This document shows positions 1-5,602 of a stretch of 7,398 bases of DNA, one piece after another. Source of the DNA: Actinomycetota bacterium (lineage in GTDB: Bacteria; Actinomycetota; Actinomycetes; Nanopelagicales; Nanopelagicaceae); NCBI GenBank assembly GCA_947487595.1, contig CANKXJ010000037.1, forward strand, positions 1-7,398. The letters are read 5' to 3'. The notes beneath the pieces were generated by a model. It saw only the letters and a list, made by a program, of their open reading frames with translations. It ran no database searches and had not been told where the DNA came from. The stretch's first letter is position 1. The number at the start of each line of letters is the position of its first letter. The position numbers and the translations under genes were made by a program.

Positions 1-444
1 GCCATCTATATGGGATTTAAAAGTCAAGCCCTCATCATCAACATGGGCTAGGCGTTCTTTGTTATCTGCAATCACATCATCTCGGCGAAATGTTTGGGCA
101 TCCATCGCCAATACTTTTTTAAAACCCACACCCAGGGATAAAACTTGAAAGCCACCAGAGTCAGTAATCGTTGGGCCCGGCCAGTTCATAAATTGGGCAA
201 GACCCCCGGCCTCATCTAAGACATCAGAGCCGGGTTGTAGATAGAGGTGGTAGGCATTGGCTAGAAGTGCTTGTGCCCCAAGATCTGCCATCGCCTCTGG
301 CAGAACAGCTTTAACTGTGGCTTTGGTTCCCACTGGAATAAAGGCTGGGGTTTGGATCGCGCCATGGGGAGTGGTGATAGTTCCAACGCGGGCCATGGAA
401 GCTTCTTGGCTAGATTTAATCTCAAAGGAGAAACCCGTACTCAA
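1..444 (-). CDS. tgt: tRNA-guanine transglycosylase (queuine tRNA-ribosyltransferase), N-terminal 148 residues, partial
   Basis: This enzyme exchanges guanine at the wobble position (G34) of tRNAs with GUN anticodons for queuine or its precursor, in the cytoplasm. The visible part starts with TPHGAIQTPAFIPVGTKATVK (about residues 25-45), followed by TDSGGFQVLSL at 94-104. The Asp of TDSGGFQ (D95) matches the active-site Asp of known bacterial enzymes. The stretch GVGFKKVLAM and then HVDDEGLTFKSHIDG is typical of actinobacterial members. I chose a TTG start at 444 because it follows an AGGAAGG ribosome binding site (complement of 452-458) and gives the expected N-terminal length. An internal ATG at 396 would remove the first strand of the domain. 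The gene runs off the left edge, so the zinc site and C-terminal half are not visible. It is divergent from the MarR gene, 63 bp away. Confidence 0.93.
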   Translation of the reverse strand, partial: MSTGFSFEIKSSQEASMARVGTITTPHGAIQTPAFIPVGTKATVKAVLPEAMADLGAQALLANAYHLYLQPGSDVLDEAGGLAQFMNWPGPTITDSGGFQVLSLGVGFKKVLAMDAQTFRRDDVIADNKERLAHVDDEGLTFKSHIDG

Positions 445-471
445 TGGCTCACCTTCCTAAAAATTAAAAGT

Positions 472-487
472 AGTTGAAGCTTCAACT
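472..487. promoter_or_regulatory. Perfect 16-bp palindrome, probable MarR-type operator
   Basis: AGTTGAAGCTTCAACT is identical on both strands and lies in the 63-bp gap between tgt and the MarR gene. It covers the position expected for the -35 element and most of the spacer of the proposed MarR-gene promoter (-10 at 495-500). Size and placement fit a MarR dimer operator and autorepression. Because it also lies 28 bp upstream of the tgt start, it could affect tgt too. Binding is inferred. Confidence 0.6.
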
Positions 488-494
488 GTTAGCG

Positions 495-500
495 TAGACT
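495..500 (+). promoter_or_regulatory. -10 box of a probable leaderless promoter for the MarR gene
   Basis: TAGACT fits the TANNNT actinobacterial -10 pattern and ends 7 nt before the ATG at 508. Transcription would then start at or next to the initiation codon. No Shine-Dalgarno sequence precedes the ATG. A clear -35 hexamer is not visible; the position expected for it lies in the palindrome. Confidence 0.5.
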
Positions 501-507
501 GATAACT

Positions 508-990
508 ATGGCAGGTGAAAACGCTACCGCACCCCGGTGGCTCAATACTGGTGAAATGAAGGCCTGGCGCCGTTACATCATCGCCAGCCGTCGCCTGATA
601 GAGGCACTCGATAGTGATTTAGATAGCCATGATTTATCAATGCCTGATTATGAAATTTTGGCCCAACTCAGTGATGCCCCTGATCGCAGAATGCGAATGA
701 GCGAACTAGCAGACATTGCCTTGCTATCGCGCTCGCGTTTATCGCATCGAATGAAAGTGATGGAAAAGGCTGGATGGGTAAAGCGTGAGGCATGTCCTTC
801 AGATAAGCGTGGCTACTTTGCTGTGATGACAACCAAGGGCTGGAAAGCGATTGTGGCTGCGGCCCCAGATCATGTGGAGAGTGTTCGCTCTAGATTTGTT
901 GATCATTTATCTAAGGCTGATCTAGAAGTAATTTCAACGATTTTTACTCGGGTGGAAGAGTCACTTCGCAAAGATGGAAGTAATGATTAA
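508..990 (+). CDS. MarR-family transcriptional regulator
   Basis: This is a 160-residue protein, a usual length for MarR regulators, which act as dimeric winged-helix DNA-binding proteins and often repress their own gene. An N-terminal helical region (about 14-40) is followed by DYEILAQLSDAP (47-58). The helix-turn-helix is at about 63-90 (MSELADIALLSRSRLSHRMK), and the wing follows with PSDKRGYFAVMT (97-108), whose DxR/KG motif is a family hallmark. C-terminal helices (about 114-155) would form the dimer interface. Cys96 at the base of the wing is the only cysteine; nothing else points to redox sensing. The ATG at 508 has no ribosome binding site and sits 7 nt after a -10 box, which suggests leaderless translation. 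The ligand and target genes cannot be told from sequence. The gene is divergent from tgt and convergent with the basic repeat protein. Confidence 0.9.
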   Translation: MAGENATAPRWLNTGEMKAWRRYIIASRRLIEALDSDLDSHDLSMPDYEILAQLSDAPDRRMRMSELADIALLSRSRLSHRMKVMEKAGWVKREACPSDKRGYFAVMTTKGWKAIVAAAPDHVESVRSRFVDHLSKADLEVISTIFTRVEESLRKDGSND

Positions 991-1005
991 ATAATAAAAT
1001 TGCAT

Positions 1006-1040
1006 AAAAAAACCCGCCACATACAGTGGCGGGTTTTTTT
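1006..1040. terminator. Bidirectional intrinsic terminator
   Basis: CCCGCCAC (1013-1020) pairs perfectly with GTGGCGGG (1026-1033) across a 5-nt ATACA loop. Seven A's flank it on the left and seven T's on the right, so the fully paired stem is 15 bp. It works on either strand and sits 15 bp after the MarR stop and 9 bp after the convergent basic protein's stop, serving both. Confidence 0.95.
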
Positions 1041-1049
1041 AATTGCTAA

Positions 1050-1346
1050 TTACTTAGCTGCTGCCTTCTTACGACGACGCTTCTTTGGAGCAGCTGCTGC
1101 TGCCTTCTTGCGACGACGCTTTGGAGCTGCCTTCTTAGCTGCTGCCTTCTTGCGACGACGCTTTGGAGCTGCCTTCTTAGCTGCTGCCTTCTTGCGACGA
1201 CGCTTTGGAGCTGCCTTCTTAGCTGCTGCCTTCTTACGGCGCTTCTTTGGAGCAGCTGCTGCTGCCTTCTTACGGCGCTTCTTTGGAGCAGCTACTGCTG
1301 CCTTCTTACGGCGCTTCTTTGGTGCTGCTTTCTTTGCTGCGGCCAC
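1050..1346 (-). CDS. Small histone-H1-like Lys/Arg/Ala/Pro repeat protein, probable nucleoid protein
   Basis: This is a 98-residue protein composed of only six residue types. By my count it has 52 Lys+Arg, 37 Ala, 7 Pro, one Val and the initiator. It is a run of 12-14-residue units such as AKKAAPKRRRKKAA and AAAPKKRRKKAA, with one Pro per unit. There is no HU domain, membrane segment or signal. This composition resembles the tails of eukaryotic histone H1 and of bacterial H1-like and tailed HU proteins, so DNA binding and compaction is the likely role, though that is inferred. The start is GTG at 1346, with AGGAG (complement of 1353-1357) 6 nt upstream. The opposite strand is also open over this stretch (1000-1401), but that reading starts upstream of the terminator, runs through it and has no ribosome binding site, so it is a shadow. 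The gene shares a terminator with the MarR gene. Confidence 0.8.
   Translation of the reverse strand: MAAAKKAAPKKRRKKAAVAAPKKRRKKAAAAAPKKRRKKAAAKKAAPKRRRKKAAAKKAAPKRRRKKAAAKKAAPKRRRKKAAAAAPKKRRRKKAAAK
1063..1299. repeat. In-gene tandem repeat array with three perfect 42-bp copies
   Basis: Three identical 42-bp units lie head to tail at 1102-1143, 1144-1185 and 1186-1227, each encoding 14 residues. Related shorter units flank them: 39 bp at 1063-1101, and 36 bp at 1228-1263 and 1264-1299. All lengths are multiples of three, so the frame is kept. Exact nucleotide identity between the 42-bp copies suggests recent duplication. Confidence 0.93.
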
Positions 1347-1570
1347 GTACTTCTCCTATCGGAATGGTTCGGATCCGTCACCCAAACCTTTTCGTAGATA
1401 AGCGTGACATCATTTAGGTGAAAATGCCATCATATTGTGAAAATTATTTCAGTGCGTGTCGCACATTCTTTTTAATTATTTTTTATGCATCTAGGGAAAA
1501 TCTCACTAAATAATTAATTTACAATCGAAAAAAATAGAAAAATATTAAAAATGGCCGATTTTTCCCAAAA
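1347..1570. other. 224-bp A+T-rich intergenic region
   Basis: This holds the upstream region of the basic repeat protein (right part of its minus-strand leader) and the 3' end of the panB-MFS unit. The part at about 1465-1563 is very A+T-rich, with runs of A and T on both strands. I see no gene in it. Besides the possible promoter and hairpins described separately, nothing else is supported. Confidence 0.7.
1429..1464 (-). promoter_or_regulatory. Possible promoter and operator of the basic repeat protein
   Basis: On the minus strand TATGAT (complement of 1429-1434) is a good -10 candidate. The inverted repeat GTGCG-TGT-CGCAC (1452-1464) sits where the -35 region would be, with a 17-bp gap. 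The 5' untranslated region would then be about 75 nt. No good -35 hexamer is visible, so this is tentative. Confidence 0.3.
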
Positions 1571-1612
1571 TCACGATATCTCTCCCTCGCCTTGAGGGTT
1601 TGAGCGTGATTT
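1547..1612 (-). terminator. Hairpins at the 3' end of the panB-MFS unit, possible terminator
   Basis: AAATCACG (1568-1575) pairs with CGTGATTT (1605-1612). Inside it, CCCTC (1584-1588) pairs with GAGGG (1594-1598) over a 5-nt loop. This structure covers the MFS stop codon. Just beyond, AAAAAT (1547-1552) pairs with ATTTTT (1558-1563), and the minus strand then continues as a T-rich tract. It is not a textbook intrinsic terminator because the outer stems are weak. Confidence 0.4.
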
Positions 1613-2863
1613 CTCACTCTCAGCGGCCTTTTCGAGGGCATTTTTATCGGTTTTTATGTCGAATTTTCGCAAAATTGGAAAAAAACCGGCCAGTAGGACT
1701 ACTGAAATGATGCAGATTATTCCGCCAGCGGTGACTGAAAAAGTTAAGGAAAATGCCGCGGCCATAGAAGCTGCGCGCATCTGTCCGGCTAAAGGTCCCA
1801 GTGAATACGACAATAGTTCGATTCCGGCAAGGCGTCCCCGCAAATTATCGGGAATTGTTTGGTTCCACATCGCTGATCGAAACAGGGCGCTGACCATGTC
1901 TGATGCACCGGCCAAAGCGAGAAAAAGAAGTACCAGGGCTAGGTAATTAGTGGCACCGGCCAGAGCAATAGCTGCGCCCCAACCGATAGCTGCCCACATA
2001 ATTGCTCGGCCATAGAAGCGAACGCTTTTAGTCCAGCCACTTGTCAGCACAATTGCAACAGCTCCAACGGTGCCAGCGGCATAGAGCAAACCAAGTGCCC
2101 ATGGTGCACCTAACTGATCTGCCCAAAAAGGAATCAGGGCTGTGGGCATGGCAAAAAACATTGCAGCCAAGTCGATTAAATATGTGCCCAGTAAATCTTT
2201 ACGGGCAAAGGAGTATTTGATTCCATCAAATAAAGCTGCCAGGGATGGCTTTTCCGCCTCTTTTGAGGGGGGTATATTGCGCATCATGGCCAGTAAAATA
2301 AGTGAGATAACAAAGGTTGCAATGTCTGCGGCATATCCCACGGCAACTGAATATGTTGCAATCAATACGCCGCCAATTGCTGGCCCTACGATGACACCGG
2401 CCTGCCAGCGAAGACTCATCAACGCAGAGGCCGCTACCATATCTTCATGATCGACCAGTCGGGGCAGGGCTGCAGTCATGGCAGGTTGTCGAAGGCCACT
2501 CACAGCTGCAAATAACCCGGCGACTACATAAATCAAAATAATGCTGGGGGAGGAACGCAGGGAGTTGATCAGAAGAATTCCGGTGAACAACAGAGATAGG
2601 AATTCAGTTATCCAGATGAGTTTTTTGCGATCAATGGCATCGGCCAGGACCCCGCCATAGAGGCCAAAAATAATGAGCGGAACTATCTCAACGAGCCCGC
2701 TGATTGCCACTGCCACGTAGGAGTTAGTGAGCTCTTTAATCTGAAAAGGAACGGCAACGTAGGTGATCATGGAGCCGAAATAAGAGATTAGTTCGGCAGA
2801 CCAAAGCTTGCGAAAGTCGGCTGATTTGCGCAGTGGAGATAGATCTATTGCGTATTTAGCCAC
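1571..2863 (-). CDS. MFS transporter, MFS_3 / EntS-like (DHA3-type) efflux family
   Basis: This is a 430-residue inner-membrane protein with about 12 hydrophobic segments. It begins with LRKSADFRKLWSAELISYFG, the usual opening of the MFS_3 group. The loop between the second and third helices carries GLYGGVLADAIDRKK (67-81), the family's conserved motif A. A charged C-terminal tail (about 400-430) is cytoplasmic by prediction. The reading frame is open upstream to a GTG at 2935, but that lies inside panB. I prefer the GTG at 2863, 10 nt after the panB stop, because it begins just ahead of the conserved segment. No ribosome binding site is visible there, so translation may be coupled to panB. 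Relatives export small molecules such as siderophores or drugs; the substrate here is unknown. The close spacing suggests co-transcription with panB, but not necessarily a shared pathway. Confidence 0.85.
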   Translation of the reverse strand: MAKYAIDLSPLRKSADFRKLWSAELISYFGSMITYVAVPFQIKELTNSYVAVAISGLVEIVPLIIFGLYGGVLADAIDRKKLIWITEFLSLLFTGILLINSLRSSPSIILIYVVAGLFAAVSGLRQPAMTAALPRLVDHEDMVAASALMSLRWQAGVIVGPAIGGVLIATYSVAVGYAADIATFVISLILLAMMRNIPPSKEAEKPSLAALFDGIKYSFARKDLLGTYLIDLAAMFFAMPTALIPFWADQLGAPWALGLLYAAGTVGAVAIVLTSGWTKSVRFYGRAIMWAAIGWGAAIALAGATNYLALVLLFLALAGASDMVSALFRSAMWNQTIPDNLRGRLAGIELLSYSLGPLAGQMRAASMAAAFSLTFSVTAGGIICIISVVLLAGFFPILRKFDIKTDKNALEKAAESEKSRSNPQGEGEIS

Positions 2864-2873
2864 GAGGGTGAGA

Positions 2874-3686
2874 TTAGTAGAAAGTGTGTTCGGCTGCTGG
2901 AAATTGACCAGCTTTAACATCTGCGGCAAATTCACCGGCCGCAGCCAACATCTCGGCCCTCATACCTCTATATGCCTTAGCTAGCTTCGGAGGGTTCTTT
3001 GTAATGCCCATCATGTCTGTCCACACCAGCACTTGAGCATCGCAGTTGCCTCCAGCGCCAATACCAATCGTTGGAATCTTTAGGGCAGCCGTTATCTTTG
3101 CTGCTAATTGGGCAGGGACAAGCTCTAAGACAATGGCAAAAGCGCCAGCTTTTTCAAGAGCTAATGCTGCTTGCACAATGGCATCACCATCGGTGCGACC
3201 TTGGACTTTATAGCCACTTAATAAGTGGACGGCTTGTGGTGTTAAACCAACATGTCCCATCACTGGAATTCCAGAGGCCACAAGTTTTTCAACTGTTGCA
3301 ATATGTGGGCCTTCGATTTTCACACCCATCGCCCCAGCCTCTTTGAAAAAGCGAGTAGATGTTGCAAGTGCTTGTTCAGGCGATGTTTCATAAGAGCCAA
3401 AGGGAAGATCAGCAATAACAAGGGCCTGCTGGGATGCCCTGACAACTGCGCGGGTCAATGGAATGAGCTCATCGACAGTTACCGGGATTGTGTTGGCTTC
3501 ACCGAGAAAATTATTGCCAGCGCTATCGCCGACAAGTAAGACTGGGATGCCGGCCTCATCAAAAATCTCGGCAGTCATCTGCTCATAGGAAGTGAGCATC
3601 GCCCATTTTTCACCGCGGCTCTTAGCCGCTTGCAGATCGGCGATTGTTACGCGTCGGTGCAGAGCACCGCCATAAAGGCTTTCCAT
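2874..3686 (-). CDS. panB: 3-methyl-2-oxobutanoate hydroxymethyltransferase (ketopantoate hydroxymethyltransferase)
   Basis: PanB transfers a hydroxymethyl group from methylenetetrahydrofolate to 2-oxoisovalerate, giving ketopantoate. This is the first committed step of pantothenate and CoA synthesis, in the cytoplasm. At 270 residues it has the family's normal length as a TIM barrel. Metal-binding acids are in LVGDS (D54) and ADLPF (D93). K123 in VKIEG matches the substrate-binding Lys, and E188 in VLELVP matches the catalytic Glu. GHVGLTPQAV (144-153), GYKVQGR (158-164) and IPTIGIGAG (204-212) are family signatures, and it ends EHTFY, like E. coli PanB (EHSFH). The frame extends upstream to 3872, into nadE. 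I chose ATG 3686 because AGGAGAGG (complement of 3693-3700) precedes it and homology begins there. It leads the panB-MFS unit and is divergent from nadE. Confidence 0.97.
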   Translation of the reverse strand: MESLYGGALHRRVTIADLQAAKSRGEKWAMLTSYEQMTAEIFDEAGIPVLLVGDSAGNNFLGEANTIPVTVDELIPLTRAVVRASQQALVIADLPFGSYETSPEQALATSTRFFKEAGAMGVKIEGPHIATVEKLVASGIPVMGHVGLTPQAVHLLSGYKVQGRTDGDAIVQAALALEKAGAFAIVLELVPAQLAAKITAALKIPTIGIGAGGNCDAQVLVWTDMMGITKNPPKLAKAYRGMRAEMLAAAGEFAADVKAGQFPAAEHTFY

Positions 3687-3708
3687 TATTTTCCTCTCCT
3701 CGAGGCTG

Positions 3709-3737
3709 CGATAGGCAGTCCCCGGGTACAGGCACAA
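3709..3737 (-). promoter_or_regulatory. Candidate panB promoter
   Basis: On the minus strand TTGTGC (complement of 3732-3737) and CTATCG (complement of 3709-3714) are separated by exactly 17 bp. The first is a fair -35 box and the second a weak -10 box. They lie within the 75-bp gap to nadE and upstream of the panB ribosome binding site. Confidence 0.4.
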
Positions 3738-3749
3738 GGGTACCCCCGT

Positions 3750-3755
3750 TACACT
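3750..3755 (+). promoter_or_regulatory. -10 box of a probable leaderless promoter for nadE
   Basis: TACACT fits TANNNT and ends 6 nt before the nadE ATG at 3762. No Shine-Dalgarno sequence is present, so the mRNA probably starts at the ATG. There is no convincing -35 hexamer. Confidence 0.5.
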
Positions 3756-3761
3756 TGAAAA

Positions 3762-5408
3762 ATGAAGTTGTCTGTAGCCCTTGCTCAGATCAATCCGACT
3801 GTGGGAGATCTGAAGGGCAATAGCGCCCTGATTATGAACAGCGTTCAGAGCGCAAAAGAGGCTGGCGCTCACATCATTGTTTTTCCAGAGATGATTGTTA
3901 CTGGCTATCCCGTTGAAGATTTAGCTCTACGACCATCCTTTCAAGATGCCAGCATTATGGCCGTTGAAAAAATAGCCAGCCAGATATCAGGTGACATTGT
4001 GGCCGTCGTTGGCTACTTGGACCATGGGCCACAAAATGCTGTGGCAGTCATACATGAAGGAAAAATCAAAGCCCGCTATGTGAAAAGACATCTACCTAAC
4101 TATGGTGTTTTTGATGAGTTTAGAAACTTCACTCCAGGCACCACTGATTTAGTTGTTCGCATTCATGGCGTTGATGTTGCCGTTGCAATCTGTGAAGATA
4201 TTTGGCACTCCATGGCCAGCATCGCCTCTCGCACACCCGGCCTAGTCGTTGTCCCTAATGGCTCACCTTTTGAGCGAAACAAAGATGATGTGCGATTAGC
4301 CCTTGTTCAAAAGCGGGCCCGTGAAATTAAAGCCCCACTTGCCTATGTCAATATGACTGGTGGCCAGGATGATTTAGTTTTTGATGGCGACACAATCGTG
4401 GTTGATAAAGATGGCCAACTACTTGCCAGAGCTCCGCAATTTGATGACACGTTAATAGTTGTTGCAATCGATTGCCAAGAAGGCAGTTCAACACCTGATG
4501 TGGTTATTTCAACTGAAGCCACCACAGCTGCCGCATCATCTGCAGAGATCGCACCGCGTTTAAGTGATGAAGCCGAAATGTGGCAAGGCCTAGTTATCGG
4601 CCTTCGTGACTACATCACAAAGAATGGCTTTAAATCAGTTGTTGTTGGCCTATCTGGTGGCATCGATTCAGCGTTAGTTGCTGCGATTGCAATTGATGCA
4701 CTAGGTGCAAAGCGAGTCAACGGTGTTGCCATGCCAAGTAAATATTCCTCTAGCCACTCTGTTGAAGATGCGCAGGGGCTGGCAGATGCCACAGGTATTC
4801 ACTTCAGAATCACTCCTATAGCCCCCATGGTTGATGCCTATATGGCCAACATGGTCCTTAAAGGATTGGCTGAGGAAAATCTGCAGGCCCGCGTGCGCGG
4901 CACAACCTTGATGGGTATTTCAAATCAAGAGGGCCACATGGTTTTAGCCACAGGCAATAAGAGTGAGTTAGCTGTTGGTTACTCCACTCTCTATGGCGAT
5001 GCCGTGGGTGGCTTTGCTCCCATTAAAGACATTTACAAGACAGATGTGTGGGCGCTGGCAACATGGCGAAATGCTCAGGCCATCGCTGCCGGGCACACTC
5101 CTCCTATTCCAGAGCGTTCCATTACCAAAGAGCCAAGTGCAGAACTTCGCCCAGATCAAAAGGATTCAGATTCACTGCCTGACTATCCGTTACTGGATTC
5201 AGTATTGCGTTTATACGTTGATGAAGATCATGGCTTTGAAGCCCTGCTCAAAGATGGCTTTGACGAAGAGTTAATCCGGCGGGTTATTTCATTAGTTGAT
5301 AAGGCTGAATACAAGCGCCGCCAATATCCACCTGGCACCAAGGTTTCAGGCCGTGCATTTGGTAAAGATCGTCGTTTGCCAATGACTTCACGCTGGAATA
5401 AGAAGTAG
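3762..5408 (+). CDS. nadE: Glutamine-dependent NAD+ synthetase
   Basis: NadE amidates nicotinic acid adenine dinucleotide to NAD+ using ATP and ammonia drawn from glutamine; it is cytoplasmic. The N-terminal nitrilase-like glutaminase domain (about 1-240) shows the Glu-Lys-Cys triad: E43 in FPEMIVTGYP, K108 in VKRHLPNYGVFDE and C144 in ICEDIW. The C-terminal synthetase domain (about 270-548) has the pyrophosphatase P-loop SGGIDS (298-303), then ATGNKSELAVGYSTLYGD (396-413), and KDIYKT (422-427). At 548 residues it belongs with the shorter two-domain enzymes rather than the roughly 680-residue mycobacterial form. The start is ATG 3762, where the MKLSVALAQINPTVGD opening matches the family; it is probably leaderless. 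panB is divergent, and no clear terminator follows the stop. Confidence 0.97.
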   Translation: MKLSVALAQINPTVGDLKGNSALIMNSVQSAKEAGAHIIVFPEMIVTGYPVEDLALRPSFQDASIMAVEKIASQISGDIVAVVGYLDHGPQNAVAVIHEGKIKARYVKRHLPNYGVFDEFRNFTPGTTDLVVRIHGVDVAVAICEDIWHSMASIASRTPGLVVVPNGSPFERNKDDVRLALVQKRAREIKAPLAYVNMTGGQDDLVFDGDTIVVDKDGQLLARAPQFDDTLIVVAIDCQEGSSTPDVVISTEATTAAASSAEIAPRLSDEAEMWQGLVIGLRDYITKNGFKSVVVGLSGGIDSALVAAIAIDALGAKRVNGVAMPSKYSSSHSVEDAQGLADATGIHFRITPIAPMVDAYMANMVLKGLAEENLQARVRGTTLMGISNQEGHMVLATGNKSELAVGYSTLYGDAVGGFAPIKDIYKTDVWALATWRNAQAIAAGHTPPIPERSITKEPSAELRPDQKDSDSLPDYPLLDSVLRLYVDEDHGFEALLKDGFDEELIRRVISLVDKAEYKRRQYPPGTKVSGRAFGKDRRLPMTSRWNKK

Positions 5409-5451
5409 TTTTTGCGAATACTTTGCAACTCGCACTATTAGACATCTTCAG

Positions 5452-5457
5452 TAGAAT
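5452..5457 (+). promoter_or_regulatory. -10 box of a probable leaderless promoter for the cys leader ORF and operon
   Basis: TAGAAT is close to the consensus TATAAT and ends 6 nt before the ATG of the short Cys-containing ORF at 5464. The same geometry occurs ahead of the MarR gene and nadE. No good -35 hexamer is seen at 16-18 bp; TTGCAA at 5423-5428 is too far upstream. Confidence 0.55.
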
Positions 5458-5463
5458 TGACCT

Positions 5464-5541
5464 ATGAAATCAATCATCAACTGGTTATTTACGCGAAATC
5501 GCGTTGTTGATTTCTGCCTTTCCACTTCCTGCAGCTGCTGA
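5464..5541 (+). CDS. Putative 25-residue Cys/Ser-rich leader peptide (cysteine attenuator)
   Basis: This short ORF ends FCLSTSCSC then TGA. Three Cys codons (5515-5517, 5530-5532, 5536-5538) and three Ser codons fall in its last eight codons, just upstream of two cysteine-biosynthesis genes. The start is firm if the ORF is real: an in-frame TGA (5458-5460) lies directly upstream, and a -10 box ends 6 nt before the ATG with no Shine-Dalgarno sequence. Leaderless short ORFs with Cys tracts are known in mycobacteria as cysteine-responsive attenuators of downstream operons, and this resembles them. The proposed job is cis regulation: ribosomes would stall at Cys codons when cysteinyl-tRNA is scarce. 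The peptide itself probably has no function. It has no domain, and a chance ORF of this size cannot be excluded. It stops 61 bp before cysK. Confidence 0.62.
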   Translation: MKSIINWLFTRNRVVDFCLSTSCSC

Positions 5542-5592
5542 TTTTTAAGCCCGCTTTGCCTGCAGTTCCAAAATATTTTATTGAATTTACCT

Positions 5593-5599
5593 AGGGAGA
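5593..5599 (+). promoter_or_regulatory. cysK ribosome binding site, possibly sequestered by the leader
   Basis: AGGGAGA precedes the cysK ATG by 3 nt. The 8-nt segment 5593-5600 can pair at 7 of 8 positions with 5512-5519, which spans the first Cys codon of the upstream short ORF. This suggests control of access to the site by leader translation; it is inferred from base complementarity only. Confidence 0.5.
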
Positions 5600-5602
5600 A
5601 TT

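Larger units (their letters stand above)
5409..5602 (+). other. Leader region upstream of cysK-cysE
   Basis: These 194 bp lie between nadE and cysK. They contain a -10 box (5452-5457), the short Cys-containing ORF (5464-5541) and the cysK ribosome binding site AGGGAGA (5593-5599). Possible RNA pairings: a hairpin ACGCG-AAAT-CGCGT (5491-5504), extended by ATCAAC/GTTGAT (5476-5481 with 5506-5511); CTGCAG (5529-5534) with CTGCAG (5560-5565); and 5512-5519 with 5593-5600 across the ribosome binding site. I see no intrinsic terminator after nadE or before cysK. Confidence 0.6.

Noticed and set aside
1000..1401. 133-codon plus-strand ORF opposite the basic repeat protein
   Set aside because: It runs through the terminator hairpin, has no ribosome binding site, and its Phe/Leu/Ala/Arg repeats are what the opposite strand of Lys/Ala/Arg repeats must encode. 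The minus-strand frame has a proper start signal.
1656..2450. Plus-strand ORFs at 1656-1946 and 2142-2450 inside the MFS gene
   Set aside because: They lie opposite a well-supported membrane protein, have no ribosome binding sites and show no recognisable family.
2864..2935. Longer N-terminus for the MFS transporter starting at GTG 2935
   Set aside because: It would overlap the end of panB by 62 bp, and the added residues do not resemble the family's N-terminus.
3687..3872. 62-residue N-terminal extension of panB
   Set aside because: It overlaps nadE on the other strand and the divergent promoter region. PanB homology begins at the ATG at 3686, which has a good ribosome binding site.
5541..5602. 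Classic intrinsic attenuator terminator between the short Cys ORF and cysK
   Set aside because: No G+C-rich stem followed by a T run is present. The only long pairings are CTGCAG with CTGCAG and the one over the ribosome binding site.
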